Shown here: one piece after another, positions 41,672 through 51,248 of the stretch | How the letters are laid out: each line of letters starts with the position of its first letter | Position numbering within the stretch: the first letter of the stretch is position 1 | Origin: Paenibacillus catalpae | GTDB lineage: Bacteria; Bacillota; Bacilli; Paenibacillales; Paenibacillaceae | Direction of reading: 5' to 3' | Assembly (NCBI RefSeq): GCF_900112695.1 | Contig: NZ_FOMT01000001.1 | Span: 1,240,001-1,304,000 of the forward strand | Length of the DNA: 64,000 bases | Notes under the pieces: model-generated | What the model was told of the DNA's origin: nothing | The model's database searches: none | The model's input: the letters and a program-made list of their open reading frames with translations, nothing else | Program-made: the position numbers and the translations under genes

Positions 41672-42478
41672 TTATTTTGCAAAAGCATCGCCGGAAGTCT
41701 TAACCGGAGTGAGCGTTACCCCGCCTGTATTGAAGATTGATCCGTTATCCGAGACGTATTGGTATTCGTTTGTATCGCTGCTGAAAAGCTTGAAGGTGCC
41801 GGTGGAATCCTCATAAAGCTCTTCCTTGACCGGGAATCCGGATTCCTGATCGAGATACACGATGTACTGCATATTGGCCTGCGTGTTGTCATTAATATTG
41901 GACTGATAGCTGTTCATGACCTTATTCAGGGTCTTTCCGTCTGACGTTTGCTCGGTGCCGACGGAAGTCCAATAGCTTGCTTTATAATTATCCTTAACGC
42001 CGCTAAAAGCGAGATTTTTTTGATCCAATTTTTCGAATGCCGACGGATCATCCGCTCTCTTCAGAATTTTACCGCTTACGGGATTACCGTTCTGGTCCCG
42101 TTGAATCACGACCATGTCGTTAAAGCCGTTGAGATAGTACGTGCTTTGATAGCGCAGCAGCTTGTGATCGGATGAATAATCCATTATGTCCGTTCTGAAA
42201 TCCTTCGTTTGCGGGTTATACCAATGTTCCAATGTAAAGTTCTGGCTGCCGTCGGTTCTCGAGTACGTGTCCTTACTGTGTTCGATGGATCCCTGAGCTA
42301 TGTCTGATGTAATACGCTTGTCAGTTGGTGCAGACGCCGTAATGACCGTATTTTTCGGAATCGCGTCGTTACCGTTAGCCGCGAATGCGGTAATGGTGCC
42401 AAAGCTTCCGATGACGAGTGCCGACGCCAGGATTGTTCCAGTTATTTTTTTGCTTTTGACCGCTTCGAGAAGTTTCAT
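41672..42478 (-). CDS. Secreted protein, target of the adjacent two-component system
   Basis: 268 residues from ATG (MKLLEAVKSK) after GGAGGG. Sec signal peptide with A-F-A-A site near residue 35 and no lipobox. Mature part is beta-rich with YxxxxDxxG-type hairpins, resembling LolA/MucB-like or DUF4367-type fold proteins, but I do not recognise the family. The promoter carries the same 20-bp motif as the response-regulator gene, so it is very likely a direct target. It may act as a surface sensor partner of the kinase. Confidence 0.75.
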   Translation of the reverse strand: MKLLEAVKSKKITGTILASALVIGSFGTITAFAANGNDAIPKNTVITASAPTDKRITSDIAQGSIEHSKDTYSRTDGSQNFTLEHWYNPQTKDFRTDIMDYSSDHKLLRYQSTYYLNGFNDMVVIQRDQNGNPVSGKILKRADDPSAFEKLDQKNLAFSGVKDNYKASYWTSVGTEQTSDGKTLNKVMNSYQSNINDNTQANMQYIVYLDQESGFPVKEELYEDSTGTFKLFSSDTNEYQYVSDNGSIFNTGGVTLTPVKTSGDAFAK

Positions 42479-42537
42479 GTTATTCCCTCCGGATATGTGA
42501 TTTGCGTTTGGAATGCGCATTTCCTACTAACAATTTC

Positions 42538-42543
42538 ATTATA
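42538..42543 (-). promoter_or_regulatory. -10 box of the secreted-protein promoter
   Basis: Perfect TATAAT on the minus strand, 26 nt from the 20-bp regulator site and ~60 nt upstream of the ATG. There is no good -35, as expected for an activated promoter. Confidence 0.6.
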
Positions 42544-42569
42544 ATAACGCCATATTTCAGAACTATCGG

Positions 42570-42589
42570 CAAGTTGTAAATTAGTTGTA
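42570..42589 (-). promoter_or_regulatory. Response-regulator binding site (copy 1)
   Basis: On the minus strand TACAACT occurs twice, 11 bp apart. The 20-bp sequence is identical to the one before the regulator gene. It overlaps the kinase stop codon. Confidence 0.75.
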
Positions 42590-44020
42590 TAATCCGGGAA
42601 GGATGATTTGGATAACGGTTCCAACGTTTGCGCGGCTTTGAATATTTAACTCTCCCTTATGAAGCCGAACGATTTCGGAGCAAATGGCAAGTCCTAATCC
42701 GGCTCCGTGATTCGTCTTCGAACGGGTCTGATCCACCGTGAAAAACGGCTCAAACACGTTCGGAATATCCTGCTCGGATATCCCGATTCCCTGGTCTTGC
42801 ACTTCGATGACATAGCGGAAGTTTCCCGTCTGATACCCGCGTAACCAGATGCTGTCCCCCGCCTTCGAAGCCTTGATGGAATTGTCAATCAAGTTGGTGC
42901 AAAGGATTTTGATTAAATCTCTTTCCATAGGCAGTCTCAAGGCTTCCGCAGACATGGATAGTTTCACCTGCCTCTTTTCCAGCTGCGGCTTCATTAATTG
43001 TGCAGTCTCTTCGAATACTTGCTGTATCTCCTCGACGGTCATGTTGGGCTTGTTATTGTCGACGAGGATGAGATCCATGAGCTTAAAAGCAAGGCTTTCA
43101 AGCCGTTTTCCTTCGTTGTATATATAATTGAGGGATTTGTAAAACACCTCTTCATTAAAGGTCGTTGTTCTGAGCAAATCGGCGTAGCCGATAATGGAAG
43201 TAAGCGGCGTCTTTAATTCATGCGTCAAGTAATGAATAAACCGCTGCTTGTTCGTGGCGGCAGTCTCCAGTGCATTGACCTTTTCCTCGATTGCCTCAGC
43301 CATCTTGTTGAATTGTTCCGACAGCAGCCCAATCTCGTCCTTCGATAACACATTGACGCGATGCGTATACTGACCAGAAGCAATGGTCTGTGCGGAACTG
43401 GTGAGCATCCGGACAGAACGTGTGAGAAACCAAATGAGGCTGTACAAGCCGGCGGCCAGGACGATGGTAATGACGATATTGATCTTGATGAAATTTCGAA
43501 TCTGAGCGTTTTTGTCCTCGTAAATGCCAGTCAAATCCAGGATGTACGTAAGCTTGAAGTCGCGTCCGCTCAAGTTGAGATCACCGGCGACAAACAAAAC
43601 GCTCTTGTGGCCGATGCTGCGAATGATGTATTTTCTGCCCTCGGAATTTTCTAATTCAAGCTCCGGTCTCGGGACGGCAATCGTTTCGGAGAAATCGGTA
43701 AATACCGTTTGTTCGCGATTATCCTTAATTTCAATGGAAACGTTGCTCGGATCAAAGGATTTCAGGTATTTCGAAGCGTTATTCTGCAAAAAAACGGCTG
43801 GATCGTCTTTTGTGGTATTTAAAAGCTGATTCAAATTGTTGATATACGACCAGTCCGTTTCGATTTGAGCGGTTAAAATATGCTGGTCCGATAAGCCTCT
43901 ATCGACTTCCCTTACTAGATTCTGATTGAAATTATGCGTGATCAGGTAAAAGGAAGAGGCGTTGAAGAGTACCTCAAACAGGAGGAAGGTGCACCAAAAC
44001 ACTTTCAACCATAGTTTCAT
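42581..44020 (-). CDS. Sensor histidine kinase
   Basis: 479-residue membrane kinase. A first helix (residues ~8-28), an extracellular sensor loop, a second helix (~165-188), a HAMP domain, then H-box LTHELKTPLTSIIGYADLL, N-box CTNLIDNSIKAS, G1 VQDQGIGISEQ, F and G2 GAGLGLAICSE. Overlaps the regulator gene by 4 nt (ATGA). Belongs to the OmpR-partner class. The signal is unknown; envelope stress is the usual theme for this architecture. Confidence 0.92.
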   Translation of the reverse strand: MKLWLKVFWCTFLLFEVLFNASSFYLITHNFNQNLVREVDRGLSDQHILTAQIETDWSYINNLNQLLNTTKDDPAVFLQNNASKYLKSFDPSNVSIEIKDNREQTVFTDFSETIAVPRPELELENSEGRKYIIRSIGHKSVLFVAGDLNLSGRDFKLTYILDLTGIYEDKNAQIRNFIKINIVITIVLAAGLYSLIWFLTRSVRMLTSSAQTIASGQYTHRVNVLSKDEIGLLSEQFNKMAEAIEEKVNALETAATNKQRFIHYLTHELKTPLTSIIGYADLLRTTTFNEEVFYKSLNYIYNEGKRLESLAFKLMDLILVDNNKPNMTVEEIQQVFEETAQLMKPQLEKRQVKLSMSAEALRLPMERDLIKILCTNLIDNSIKASKAGDSIWLRGYQTGNFRYVIEVQDQGIGISEQDIPNVFEPFFTVDQTRSKTNHGAGLGLAICSEIVRLHKGELNIQSRANVGTVIQIILPGLYN

Positions 44021-44676
44021 AAGAGAACCTCAAGCCGGTAACCGAATTTGTATACGGTTTTTATCCGGTCTTCCCATCCCAGTTTTTTTCGCAGCTTTTG
44101 GATATGAATATCAACGGTCCTCGTCTCGCCGCTATACTCGTAACTCCAAACGAGCTCAAGGATTTTTTCCCGGGATAGCGCTTTATTTCGGTTATTAATG
44201 AGAAGCAGGAGCAGCTCGTATTCCTTCATCGTCAGTTCAACAATGACACCGTCTCGCTTGACCGCACGCTCCTCCAGGTGAATCTCGAGGCCTCCGTAGT
44301 CCATCCGTTCGCTTTTTCTGCCGTAACGGCGAAGCACGGCTTCGATTCTGGCGAGTAACTCCATCGCTTCGAAAGGCTTGACGATATAGTCATCAGCACC
44401 CATTTTCAGCCCTTTCACCTTATCAACAAGGGCATTTCGGGCCGTCAGGAAGATCACCGGTATTTCGATGTTCTTGAAACGCTCCAATAGCTCGTACCCT
44501 TCGACATCCGGGAGTGAGATATCCAGCAACACCAAATCGGGCGTGAAATCCGTAAGAACACTATGCGCGTCTTGCCCGCTATAAGCCTGCTGGCATTCGT
44601 AGCCAGCCAATTCAAGATTCAATCTGATCAGATCGGAAATCGCCGGGTCATCTTCGATGATGATTATTTTTTCCAT
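44017..44676 (-). CDS. OmpR/PhoB-family response regulator
   Basis: 219-residue regulator. Receiver: acidic pair EDDP near residue 8, phospho-acceptor in LVLLDISLP (~52), FLTAR and IVKPFEA. Winged helix: ELTMKEYELLLLLINNRNKALSREKILELVW, then RTVDIHIQKLRKKLGW. Followed by the kinase gene with 4-nt overlap. A 20-bp site before it is identical to one before the secreted-protein gene, so it likely regulates itself and that gene. Confidence 0.95.
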   Translation of the reverse strand: MEKIIIIEDDPAISDLIRLNLELAGYECQQAYSGQDAHSVLTDFTPDLVLLDISLPDVEGYELLERFKNIEIPVIFLTARNALVDKVKGLKMGADDYIVKPFEAMELLARIEAVLRRYGRKSERMDYGGLEIHLEERAVKRDGVIVELTMKEYELLLLLINNRNKALSREKILELVWSYEYSGETRTVDIHIQKLRKKLGWEDRIKTVYKFGYRLEVLL

Positions 44677-44712
44677 CCCTATTACCTCGCAGACATTATT
44701 TCTTCCCTATTA

Positions 44713-44765
44713 ATGATAGAGGAAAAGGGCTTAATAACCTATGTCCAAGTTGTAAATTAGTTGTA
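44713..44765 (-). promoter_or_regulatory. Response-regulator site (copy 2) and -10 box
   Basis: 20-bp motif at 44746-44765, identical to copy 1, is followed after 27 nt by TATCAT, against 26 nt to TATAAT in the target promoter. The matching geometry supports an activated promoter for the regulator-kinase operon. Confidence 0.7.
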
Positions 44766-44857
44766 ATATTATTCAACGATGATATGCCCATTTTAGCATG
44801 TGCGAAATTCGAGCAATCTTGGTAAATTCAAGGAAGCCGGGATGGCAGTGCTACTGC

Positions 44858-44893
44858 AAAAAAAACGACAGTTGATCAAGGATCAACTGTCGT
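44858..44893 (-). terminator. Terminator after SDR gene
   Basis: 13-bp stem ACGACAGTTGATC / GATCAACTGTCGT, loop AAG, then eight T on the minus strand. Confidence 0.9.
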
Positions 44894-44963
44894 CGTATTG
44901 TTCTGAGGTTTTTGGCGTATTCAGATGCCCTCCAGCTTTAAACCCGTCAATCTGCCATACTGC

Positions 44964-45791
44964 CTACAGGAGCGTCTCGGCTCCGTCAATGTAGATCTCC
45001 GTACCGGTAATGTGGCTGGACTGGTCGGAGGCGAGGAACAGCACTAGATCGGCCACCTGCTCGGGTTGCCCCGGTCCGTGCTCAAGCGGTTGTGCTCCTT
45101 CCGGGTATTCGACCGGAATGCGAATTTTGTCCACCGCTTTCGTACTCTTTGTATTCTCACCTATATTCGTCTCGATTGCCCCCGGACAGATAGCATTGAC
45201 TCGAATCCGGTAACGGGCGAGCTCCAGTGCGGCCATCTTGGCGAAGGCTACTTGACCTGCCTTGGAGGAGCTGTAGGCGGACATCCCGAATCCGGAAAAT
45301 TTCCGGTTGCCGTTGATCGAGCTCGTCACGACGATGCTGCCCCCCTTCTCTTTCATATGAGGAATGGCGTTTTTGACCGTTAGGAACGTTCCCCTCAGGT
45401 TAATTCCAAGCGTCTCGTCCCACGACTCCGGCGTTAGATCCTCAATCGGGGCGAGCGTGCCGTTGATCCCGGCATTGGCGAATACGACGTCAAGCCGGCC
45501 GAATCGTTCTGCCGCTGCACGGATGGCGCGCTCCATTCTGCCCTGATCGGATACGTCGACGTCATAAAATTCGGCTTCGCGGCCCATGCCGCGGATCTCC
45601 TTCTCGACGTCCTCAGTACGCTCGTCGATTAAATCAAGCAGGCAGATATTCGCTCCGGCACGCGCAAGCTTCAGCGCGGAAGCCCTGCCGATACCAGAAC
45701 CAGCTCCCGTCACCAGTGCCGTTTTGCCGGCGAGCGGAAGCCCCTCTGTCGGCATGCCTCCTTGTTCCATATCATCCAATCGTTGGTCCAT
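44964..45791 (-). CDS. Short-chain dehydrogenase/reductase
   Basis: 275 residues from ATG (MDQRLDDM) after AAAGGAG. Cofactor motif VTGAGSGIGRA, NAG (FANAGING), the active Ser in VTSSING, catalytic YSSSKAG and ECGAIETN-like tail. Contains an extra N-terminal ~20 residues and a mid-chain insertion around TKSTKAVDKI. Substrate unknown. Monocistronic with a strong terminator. Confidence 0.92.
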   Translation of the reverse strand: MDQRLDDMEQGGMPTEGLPLAGKTALVTGAGSGIGRASALKLARAGANICLLDLIDERTEDVEKEIRGMGREAEFYDVDVSDQGRMERAIRAAAERFGRLDVVFANAGINGTLAPIEDLTPESWDETLGINLRGTFLTVKNAIPHMKEKGGSIVVTSSINGNRKFSGFGMSAYSSSKAGQVAFAKMAALELARYRIRVNAICPGAIETNIGENTKSTKAVDKIRIPVEYPEGAQPLEHGPGQPEQVADLVLFLASDQSSHITGTEIYIDGAETLL

Positions 45792-45930
45792 TGTGCATCT
45801 CTCCTTTTCAAAGAAATCTTGCTGGGAATAATTAACCGATCCTCTATTGTATACCCATCTTTGACTAGGATAACTCAAGCTGCACAATAGACGTGCGTCG
45901 CAAAATATTGTACTCATTTATGGGCTGAAA

Positions 45931-46152
45931 TCATTTGACGTAATGCTGCCATCCAGGAACGACCTTTGCAACATCCATCCTCTCTTCCCATTCAATAAAC
46001 CGCTCCTCACGCAAACTCTCCAACGCCTTCCGGATTTGACCGGTCTCCCGCCCGGCTAAACGTGCCAATTCAGGAATGAGTATACGTGCATTCTGATGTC
46101 CGTTCCTGTTGTAAAGGATTCGCAGCAGCTTTCGCTCCGTATCATTTAACAC
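45931..46152 (-). CDS. Small winged-helix-like protein
   Basis: 73 residues from a GTG six bases after GAGGGGG; a start five codons earlier would overlap the upstream gene. Hydrophilic helices (ERKLLRILYNRNG, RILIPELARLAGRETGQIRKALESLREERFIEW) resemble a winged-helix DNA-binding domain. Not recognised further. Follows and is coupled to the SH3-like gene. Confidence 0.7.
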   Translation of the reverse strand: MLNDTERKLLRILYNRNGHQNARILIPELARLAGRETGQIRKALESLREERFIEWEERMDVAKVVPGWQHYVK

Positions 46153-46153
46153 A

Positions 46154-46351
46154 TTAAGCCCCCTCATTCCTTCTTGTTATTTCAACGTCTACTATCTGTT
46201 CGAGAGCGAAAATGCGAATGGCTTGTGCCTGAAAGCAATAAGCCTTTAGCCGGCCGCCTTTCACCGAAATCACACGTACGTCCCGAATGCTAACCTTACG
46301 TTTCCGATCGATGTATATAAGCTGCACAACCTTGCCAATAAACTTCTCCAT
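46154..46351 (-). CDS. Small SH3/Sm-like protein
   Basis: 65 residues from ATG (MEKFIGKVV) after GGGGTGAAG. Five short strands (VVQLIYIDRKRKVSIRDVRV, GGRLKAYCFQAQAIRIFALEQIVDVEI) suggest a small barrel, possibly WYL-like. The adjacent winged-helix protein and this barrel form a plausible small regulatory pair. Not recognised. Confidence 0.65.
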   Translation of the reverse strand: MEKFIGKVVQLIYIDRKRKVSIRDVRVISVKGGRLKAYCFQAQAIRIFALEQIVDVEITRRNEGA

Positions 46352-46507
46352 CCGCTTCACCCCAACAAGAACACTTGTTCCTATTATACACCGAACATAC
46401 GTTCTTGATACAAGATGTAAAATAATCCAGCCACAGGGCTGGATTGATCTCCTATCGATATATGTAATGAATGGGAGGCTTGGGTATTTATTTATTTATT
46501 TCGCCGT

Positions 46508-47791
46508 TCATTTTTGAGCAGCATTGGTTCTTTTCAGGACAGCTTGAATATGTTTATTCAGCGTAGACACATCGGCAAGCGAAGTCGGCTGGTCAGACAG
46601 CCCGAAGCTTTGCTTCAGCTTAGCGATACGATATACGCTGGCATCAATCACGGATTGCGGAATTTTCCCGTTTTGCACGGCTGTCGTTAGTGCATGAAGC
46701 ACGGATTGTTGCTGGGCCACATCATGACCGACTAGAATAATATCGTTGCCCGCGAGCACGGCTTGAACCGATGCGGGACCAATCGCTTTAACCTTTCCTA
46801 CGGCCCCCATCGTCATGTCGTCAGTGATGACTACCCCGTTAAATTTCAGTTCCTCTCTAAGAAGATCTTGGATGATTATGCGGGACATCGAAGCAGGCGT
46901 GTCCGGATCAAGCTTGGTCATTAGGATATGACCGATCATCACTACAGGAGCGCCTTCTTTTATTGCCGAACGGAACGGAACGAGTTCAATGGAGCGAAGT
47001 CGCTGCAGATCATGATTGACAATGGGCAGCCCGAAGTGGGAGTCAACGGATGTGTCGCCATGACCGGGAAAATGCTTGACTACAGGTATAACCCCTTGCG
47101 ACTTTATACCAAGCATCTCCTGCACGCCCATGCTGCTGACTAATTTTGCGGTGGAGCCAAAGGCGCGGTCGCCGATAACCGGATTATCTGGATTTGTATT
47201 GACGTCAAGCACCGGCGCAAAATCGGTATTCAGGCCAACTGCTTTCATCGCTTCGCCTAATGCTGTACCGACTTGGTACGCATAGTTCGTATCGTTGGTA
47301 CTGCCGACGGACTTACTGGCCGGGAACTTCGTTATTTCCTTCGGCAAACGTGACACCCGCCCCCCTTCCTGATCCGCGCTTAACAGAAGCGGCAGCTTAC
47401 CGCCAGCCTCGTGATTGATCTGCTTGAGCCCAGCAAGAAGCTTGTTCGTTTGTGCTGCGGACACAATATTATCGCTATATAAAATAATTCCGCCTACTTG
47501 GCGTTCCTTAATAAGCAAGCTGATATCCGACTGAACTTCCGTGCCGTCCATTCCAACCAACACCATTTGCCCAATCTTTTCAGACAAGCTCATGGATGCA
47601 ACGAGGTCGGCTGTCTGATCCACCGTTGGCGAGGGCTCGTGGTCTATGGGCTTCGGAACTGTGGAAGGACTGAGTGTTGTTGAGGGCGGCGCTGCGGGAG
47701 CAGATGGTTCTGCGTGCTTTGTACTGCATCCGCTAAGTACAATGAGAAAGAGCGCAGCTGCGTATATGAGAAACATTCGTAGTAAGCGCAT
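46508..47791 (-). CDS. nagZ: Beta-N-acetylhexosaminidase NagZ-like lipoprotein (GH3)
   Basis: 427-residue exported GH3 enzyme. Start at ATG (MRLLRMF) after GGAGGG gives a lipobox LSGC (Cys near residue 22). The mature domain has KHFPGHGDTSVDSH, the His/Asp catalytic dyad motif of NagZ; nucleophile Asp lies in the ITDDMTMGAV segment. It removes N-acetylglucosamine from cell wall fragments outside the membrane, as B. subtilis NagZ does. Symbol by similarity. Confidence 0.92.
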   Translation of the reverse strand: MRLLRMFLIYAAALFLIVLSGCSTKHAEPSAPAAPPSTTLSPSTVPKPIDHEPSPTVDQTADLVASMSLSEKIGQMVLVGMDGTEVQSDISLLIKERQVGGIILYSDNIVSAAQTNKLLAGLKQINHEAGGKLPLLLSADQEGGRVSRLPKEITKFPASKSVGSTNDTNYAYQVGTALGEAMKAVGLNTDFAPVLDVNTNPDNPVIGDRAFGSTAKLVSSMGVQEMLGIKSQGVIPVVKHFPGHGDTSVDSHFGLPIVNHDLQRLRSIELVPFRSAIKEGAPVVMIGHILMTKLDPDTPASMSRIIIQDLLREELKFNGVVITDDMTMGAVGKVKAIGPASVQAVLAGNDIILVGHDVAQQQSVLHALTTAVQNGKIPQSVIDASVYRIAKLKQSFGLSDQPTSLADVSTLNKHIQAVLKRTNAAQK

Positions 47792-47991
47792 ATTAACCCT
47801 CCAATTCATTAATGGACTGCGTCACGGAAATATGTACACTATCATCATAACACACTCGCTTATTGCAACGATCCGCCAAATTGGAAGAGCCTATCATCAT
47901 CTATTCTTGCCAGAAAGACAACCTCTTACGCTTTGTTGAGTGGTGGCGGAGCAAGTGGGAATACTATTAGAGCGGAATCTATAACATTTCA

Positions 47992-48019
47992 CGAAAAAAA
48001 AAGCCCGATCTCTCGGGCT
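47992..48019 (-). terminator. Terminator after the helicase gene
   Basis: 7-bp stem AGCCCGA / TCGGGCT, loop TCTC, then nine T on the minus strand. Confidence 0.85.
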
Positions 48020-48026
48020 AGCGCGT

Positions 48027-50333
48027 TCAATTCGGATTCCCCCACTCGGGAGGCAATAACCTGGCGTACTGCGGCTGCGCGTACCGGTCATCGATCAGCA
48101 ACAGCGCTCCGCGGTCACTTTCCGAACGGATAAGCCGGCCTCCGGCCTGCAGCACCTTGTTCATGCCTGGAAAGACGTAGGCATATTCGAAGCCGTTTTT
48201 CCCTTGGCGGTCGAAGTAGTCTTTGATGATATTCCGTTCCAGCCCAACCTGCGGCAGCCCCACTCCGATAATGGCGACTCCGGTCAGCCGGTCCCCGACC
48301 AAATCGATGCCCTCCGAGAAAATGCCGCCCATGACGGCGAACCCGACAAGCGTGTCTCTATTCCCCGGTGCGAAGGCGGCCAAAAATGCCTCACGCTCCT
48401 CCTCCGACATATTCGACCTTTGGATGAGTGTGCGAACCTCTTTATCCCTTGGTTCATGTTCTTCCAGCCCCTGATCCATAAACCGTTCATACACGCCGTT
48501 CATATAAGCGTAAGACGGGAAAAACACGAAAATGTTCCCTTGATGCCGGCCGGCCATCCCGCGCAGCAAACCGGCAACCTGATTCATCGTCCGCTCGCGG
48601 TCCTGATAGCGGGTTGACAACCGTTCGATTCGGACATCCAGCTGCTCCGGCGAGAACGGCGACGGGATGACAACGGTGTAATCTGTTTCAGCATCTCCGC
48701 CCAGCATGTCTCTGAAATAGGGAAGCGGCGACAGCGTTGCGGAAAACAGGATTTGCGCCCGGTAGCCTTTGGCATATTGCCGCAGCAAATGCGACGGATC
48801 GAGACAAAACAACTTGATCCGAACGTCGTTCCTCTCCTTTTCGATATAGGTGACGTATCGCTCATCGTACAGCTTGGCAATACGCAAAAAATGCTGGCAG
48901 CCGAAATAGACGTCCGACAGCAGCGCATCGGTGTCTCCCGTTATCAGCTGTTGTTCCGCAGCGCTAACAAGCGATTCAAGCAGATCAAGCAGCTGCTCAG
49001 GAAGTTCGCGCTCCACGGCTTCGCCATCCGCGTCTTCGCCGATTGATTTGCGCAGTGCGATGAAGTAATGATTCACCGCCTTTGCCGATTGGTGCACAAG
49101 CGGGCGGACGTTTTTGCTTGCGCGCTGCAGCTCGAGAAAATCAGCCTTTCGGAGCTCTGCCGAATACATCTCGCGCGCCCGGTCAACGAGGTTATGCGCT
49201 TCGTCAACAAGCAGCGCCGTTTGCCGCTTCTGCTCCTCAAAGAGCCGCTTCAGGTTGACGCGGGGATCAAAGATATAATTGTAGTCGCAGACAACCGCAT
49301 CCGCCGCATAGGCGGCATCAAGCGAGAATTCGAACGGGCAGACTTGATGCTTGCGGGCATAACGTTCGATGACATCGCGTGTCATTCTCGTCTCATGGCC
49401 AAGCATGTCAAGAAGCGCGCCGCCGACGCGGTCGTAATAGCCTTTTGCATATTCGCAGAACTCGGCCGTGCAGCGTACTTCATCCTTAAAACAAACCTTA
49501 TCCTTTGCCGTAAGCGTAACGGCATGCAGCTGGAGCCCGCCTTCTCGCAGCATCTCAAGCGCCTCTTCCGCGGCTGTGCGCGTCGTCGTCCGGGCCGTCA
49601 AATAAAAGATCCGCTGCAGCAGTCCCTCTCCGATCGCCTTCACCGCCGGAAACAGCGTCGACATCGTCTTGCCAATGCCCGTCGGGGCCTTCGCGAACAG
49701 CTTGCGCTTGTCCGCTATCGTATGGTACACGGAAGCCGCCAGCTTGCGCTGTCCTTCCCTGTATGACTGAAACGGGAAACCCAGTTGCTTGATACTGGCA
49801 TCTCGTCTCTCAACATGCCGGCTCTTCATCGAGGCGTAAGGATAATACCGGGTAACCATTTCATGAAGGAACTGCTCGAGTTCCGTCATTGTCATCGTAC
49901 GTACGAATTGGCGGCTCTCCCCGCTGTCCACTTGCACGTAAGTCAGCTGAACGCACATCGATTCAAGCTCTCGATCTTTCGCGACCATGTAGGCATAGCA
50001 CTGTGCCTGCGCCCAGTGAACGGGGTACGTTTCCTCCATAAGGGAAGGTAACCGCCCGGAAAAGGACTTGATTTCGTCGACGGTCAGCCCTTGATCCGTT
50101 TGAAGCAGTCCGTCGCAACGGCCGTCGATGACAAACAGCAGGTCCTCGCAAGCAATCTCTGCCGATACGTAGACCTCTTTAGCATCCTGCTCGCCATATT
50201 GCTTTTGAATCTGCTGATGCGTCCTCGTCCCTTCCGTAAGCGAAGTGGCAGATCTGAAGCCGGTTTCGATATCCCCGCTGCGATACGCGTACTCGACCAG
50301 TGCCCGCACGGATAATTTCACGGTTGTCGTCAT
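48027..50333 (-). CDS. DinG/XPD-like ATP-dependent helicase with N-terminal nuclease-like domain
   Basis: 768-residue superfamily-2 helicase. An N-terminal PDDEXK-type region (VIDGRCDGL ... VDEIKS, residues ~70-90) precedes Walker A APTGIGKT (near 215), an Fe-S cluster loop with Cys in KVCFKDEVRCTAEFCEYAKG and HQVCPFEF, DEAH (LLVDEAHNLVDR), and motif VI GRLIRSESDRG. This is the DinG/YoaA-like family used in damage repair. ATG after GAGGAGAGCAAT. Monocistronic. Confidence 0.9.
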   Translation of the reverse strand: MTTTVKLSVRALVEYAYRSGDIETGFRSATSLTEGTRTHQQIQKQYGEQDAKEVYVSAEIACEDLLFVIDGRCDGLLQTDQGLTVDEIKSFSGRLPSLMEETYPVHWAQAQCYAYMVAKDRELESMCVQLTYVQVDSGESRQFVRTMTMTELEQFLHEMVTRYYPYASMKSRHVERRDASIKQLGFPFQSYREGQRKLAASVYHTIADKRKLFAKAPTGIGKTMSTLFPAVKAIGEGLLQRIFYLTARTTTRTAAEEALEMLREGGLQLHAVTLTAKDKVCFKDEVRCTAEFCEYAKGYYDRVGGALLDMLGHETRMTRDVIERYARKHQVCPFEFSLDAAYAADAVVCDYNYIFDPRVNLKRLFEEQKRQTALLVDEAHNLVDRAREMYSAELRKADFLELQRASKNVRPLVHQSAKAVNHYFIALRKSIGEDADGEAVERELPEQLLDLLESLVSAAEQQLITGDTDALLSDVYFGCQHFLRIAKLYDERYVTYIEKERNDVRIKLFCLDPSHLLRQYAKGYRAQILFSATLSPLPYFRDMLGGDAETDYTVVIPSPFSPEQLDVRIERLSTRYQDRERTMNQVAGLLRGMAGRHQGNIFVFFPSYAYMNGVYERFMDQGLEEHEPRDKEVRTLIQRSNMSEEEREAFLAAFAPGNRDTLVGFAVMGGIFSEGIDLVGDRLTGVAIIGVGLPQVGLERNIIKDYFDRQGKNGFEYAYVFPGMNKVLQAGGRLIRSESDRGALLLIDDRYAQPQYARLLPPEWGNPN

Positions 50334-50454
50334 ATTGCTCTCCTCACCATTAACCGATCATAATTTCGTATTAAGTCGACTATACCAAACGGATGTTCGG
50401 CAGTAAAGACTATGGCTCGCTGATTGGTGATATACAAGGAAGACAAGACCCTCA

Positions 50455-50491
50455 ATAAAAAACGGCAGCCGATTTTCCATCCAGCTACCGT
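50455..50491 (-). terminator. Terminator after cutC
   Basis: 8-bp stem ACGGTAGC / GCTGCCGT (with a G-U pair), ~14-nt loop and six T on the minus strand. Confidence 0.7.
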
Positions 50492-50510
50492 CAAATAATA
50501 GTCCATTTCC

Positions 50511-51215
50511 CTATTTCCCTGCGTGTCTCACGCTGTGCACGTTGTCCGCAAGCTTACGAAGCACCGACGGATCAATTGGCGACAAGTTGGATTTGCCGTA
50601 ACGAACAGCCGATCCAAAATGCACTTCCTTTACTCCCGTTTCCTGAATAAAACCGGCGATGCCTTCCGTTGTAAGACCGCTGCCGGCCAAAATCGTGAGT
50701 TTGCCTTCGCCTGCCGCGGTGACAAGCCGCGCCATCTCCTTGGCAGATTCGACCGCCGGCCGCGGCCCGGCGGAAGTCAGCACGCGCGTAATTTGAGGAT
50801 ACTTCATCAGCGTCTGCAACCCTTCATGCTGGTCTGCCAGCTCGTCGAAAGCGCGGTGGAACGTCACTTGCAAGCCGCCCGTCAGCGGCAGCAGCCGCTC
50901 CAGCGCCCGCTCGTCGATTTTCCCTTCCGGCGTTAAAGCGCCCAGCACAATGCCGTCCGCGCCGGCTTTTACAATCGCCTTTATTTCCAATGCCATGGTA
51001 TCGATATCGTGCTCTGCGTATACGAATGAACGGCTGTGCGGACGTACCATCACAAAAACCGGAATACGGACAGTACGAACCACCTGTTCAACCAGCCCGA
51101 TTCCAGGAGTTAAACCACCTTCCGTAATAGCTGTTATGAGCTCAAGACGGTCCGCTCCATGCGCCTCCGCCGTCAAAGCATCGTCCATGCAGGTTGCGAT
51201 GACTTCCAATATCAT
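50511..51215 (-). CDS. cutC: CutC-family copper homeostasis protein
   Basis: 234-residue TIM-barrel protein. The full set of CutC landmarks is present: AHGADRLELI, GGLTPGIGLVEQV, MVRPHSRSF, GADGIVLGALTPEGKID, TFHRAFDE, LAGSGLTTEGI and EVHFGSAVR. The copper role is a historical label. ATG after GGAGGTGCATTC. Confidence 0.95.
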   Translation of the reverse strand: MILEVIATCMDDALTAEAHGADRLELITAITEGGLTPGIGLVEQVVRTVRIPVFVMVRPHSRSFVYAEHDIDTMALEIKAIVKAGADGIVLGALTPEGKIDERALERLLPLTGGLQVTFHRAFDELADQHEGLQTLMKYPQITRVLTSAGPRPAVESAKEMARLVTAAGEGKLTILAGSGLTTEGIAGFIQETGVKEVHFGSAVRYGKSNLSPIDPSVLRKLADNVHSVRHAGK

Positions 51216-51248
51216 GAATGCACCTCCAAATTTATCTATCCGTCATAG

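Noticed and set aside
49068..49766. 232-codon plus-strand open frame
   Set aside because: Antisense to the helicase gene, which has complete motifs; composition and start do not support it.
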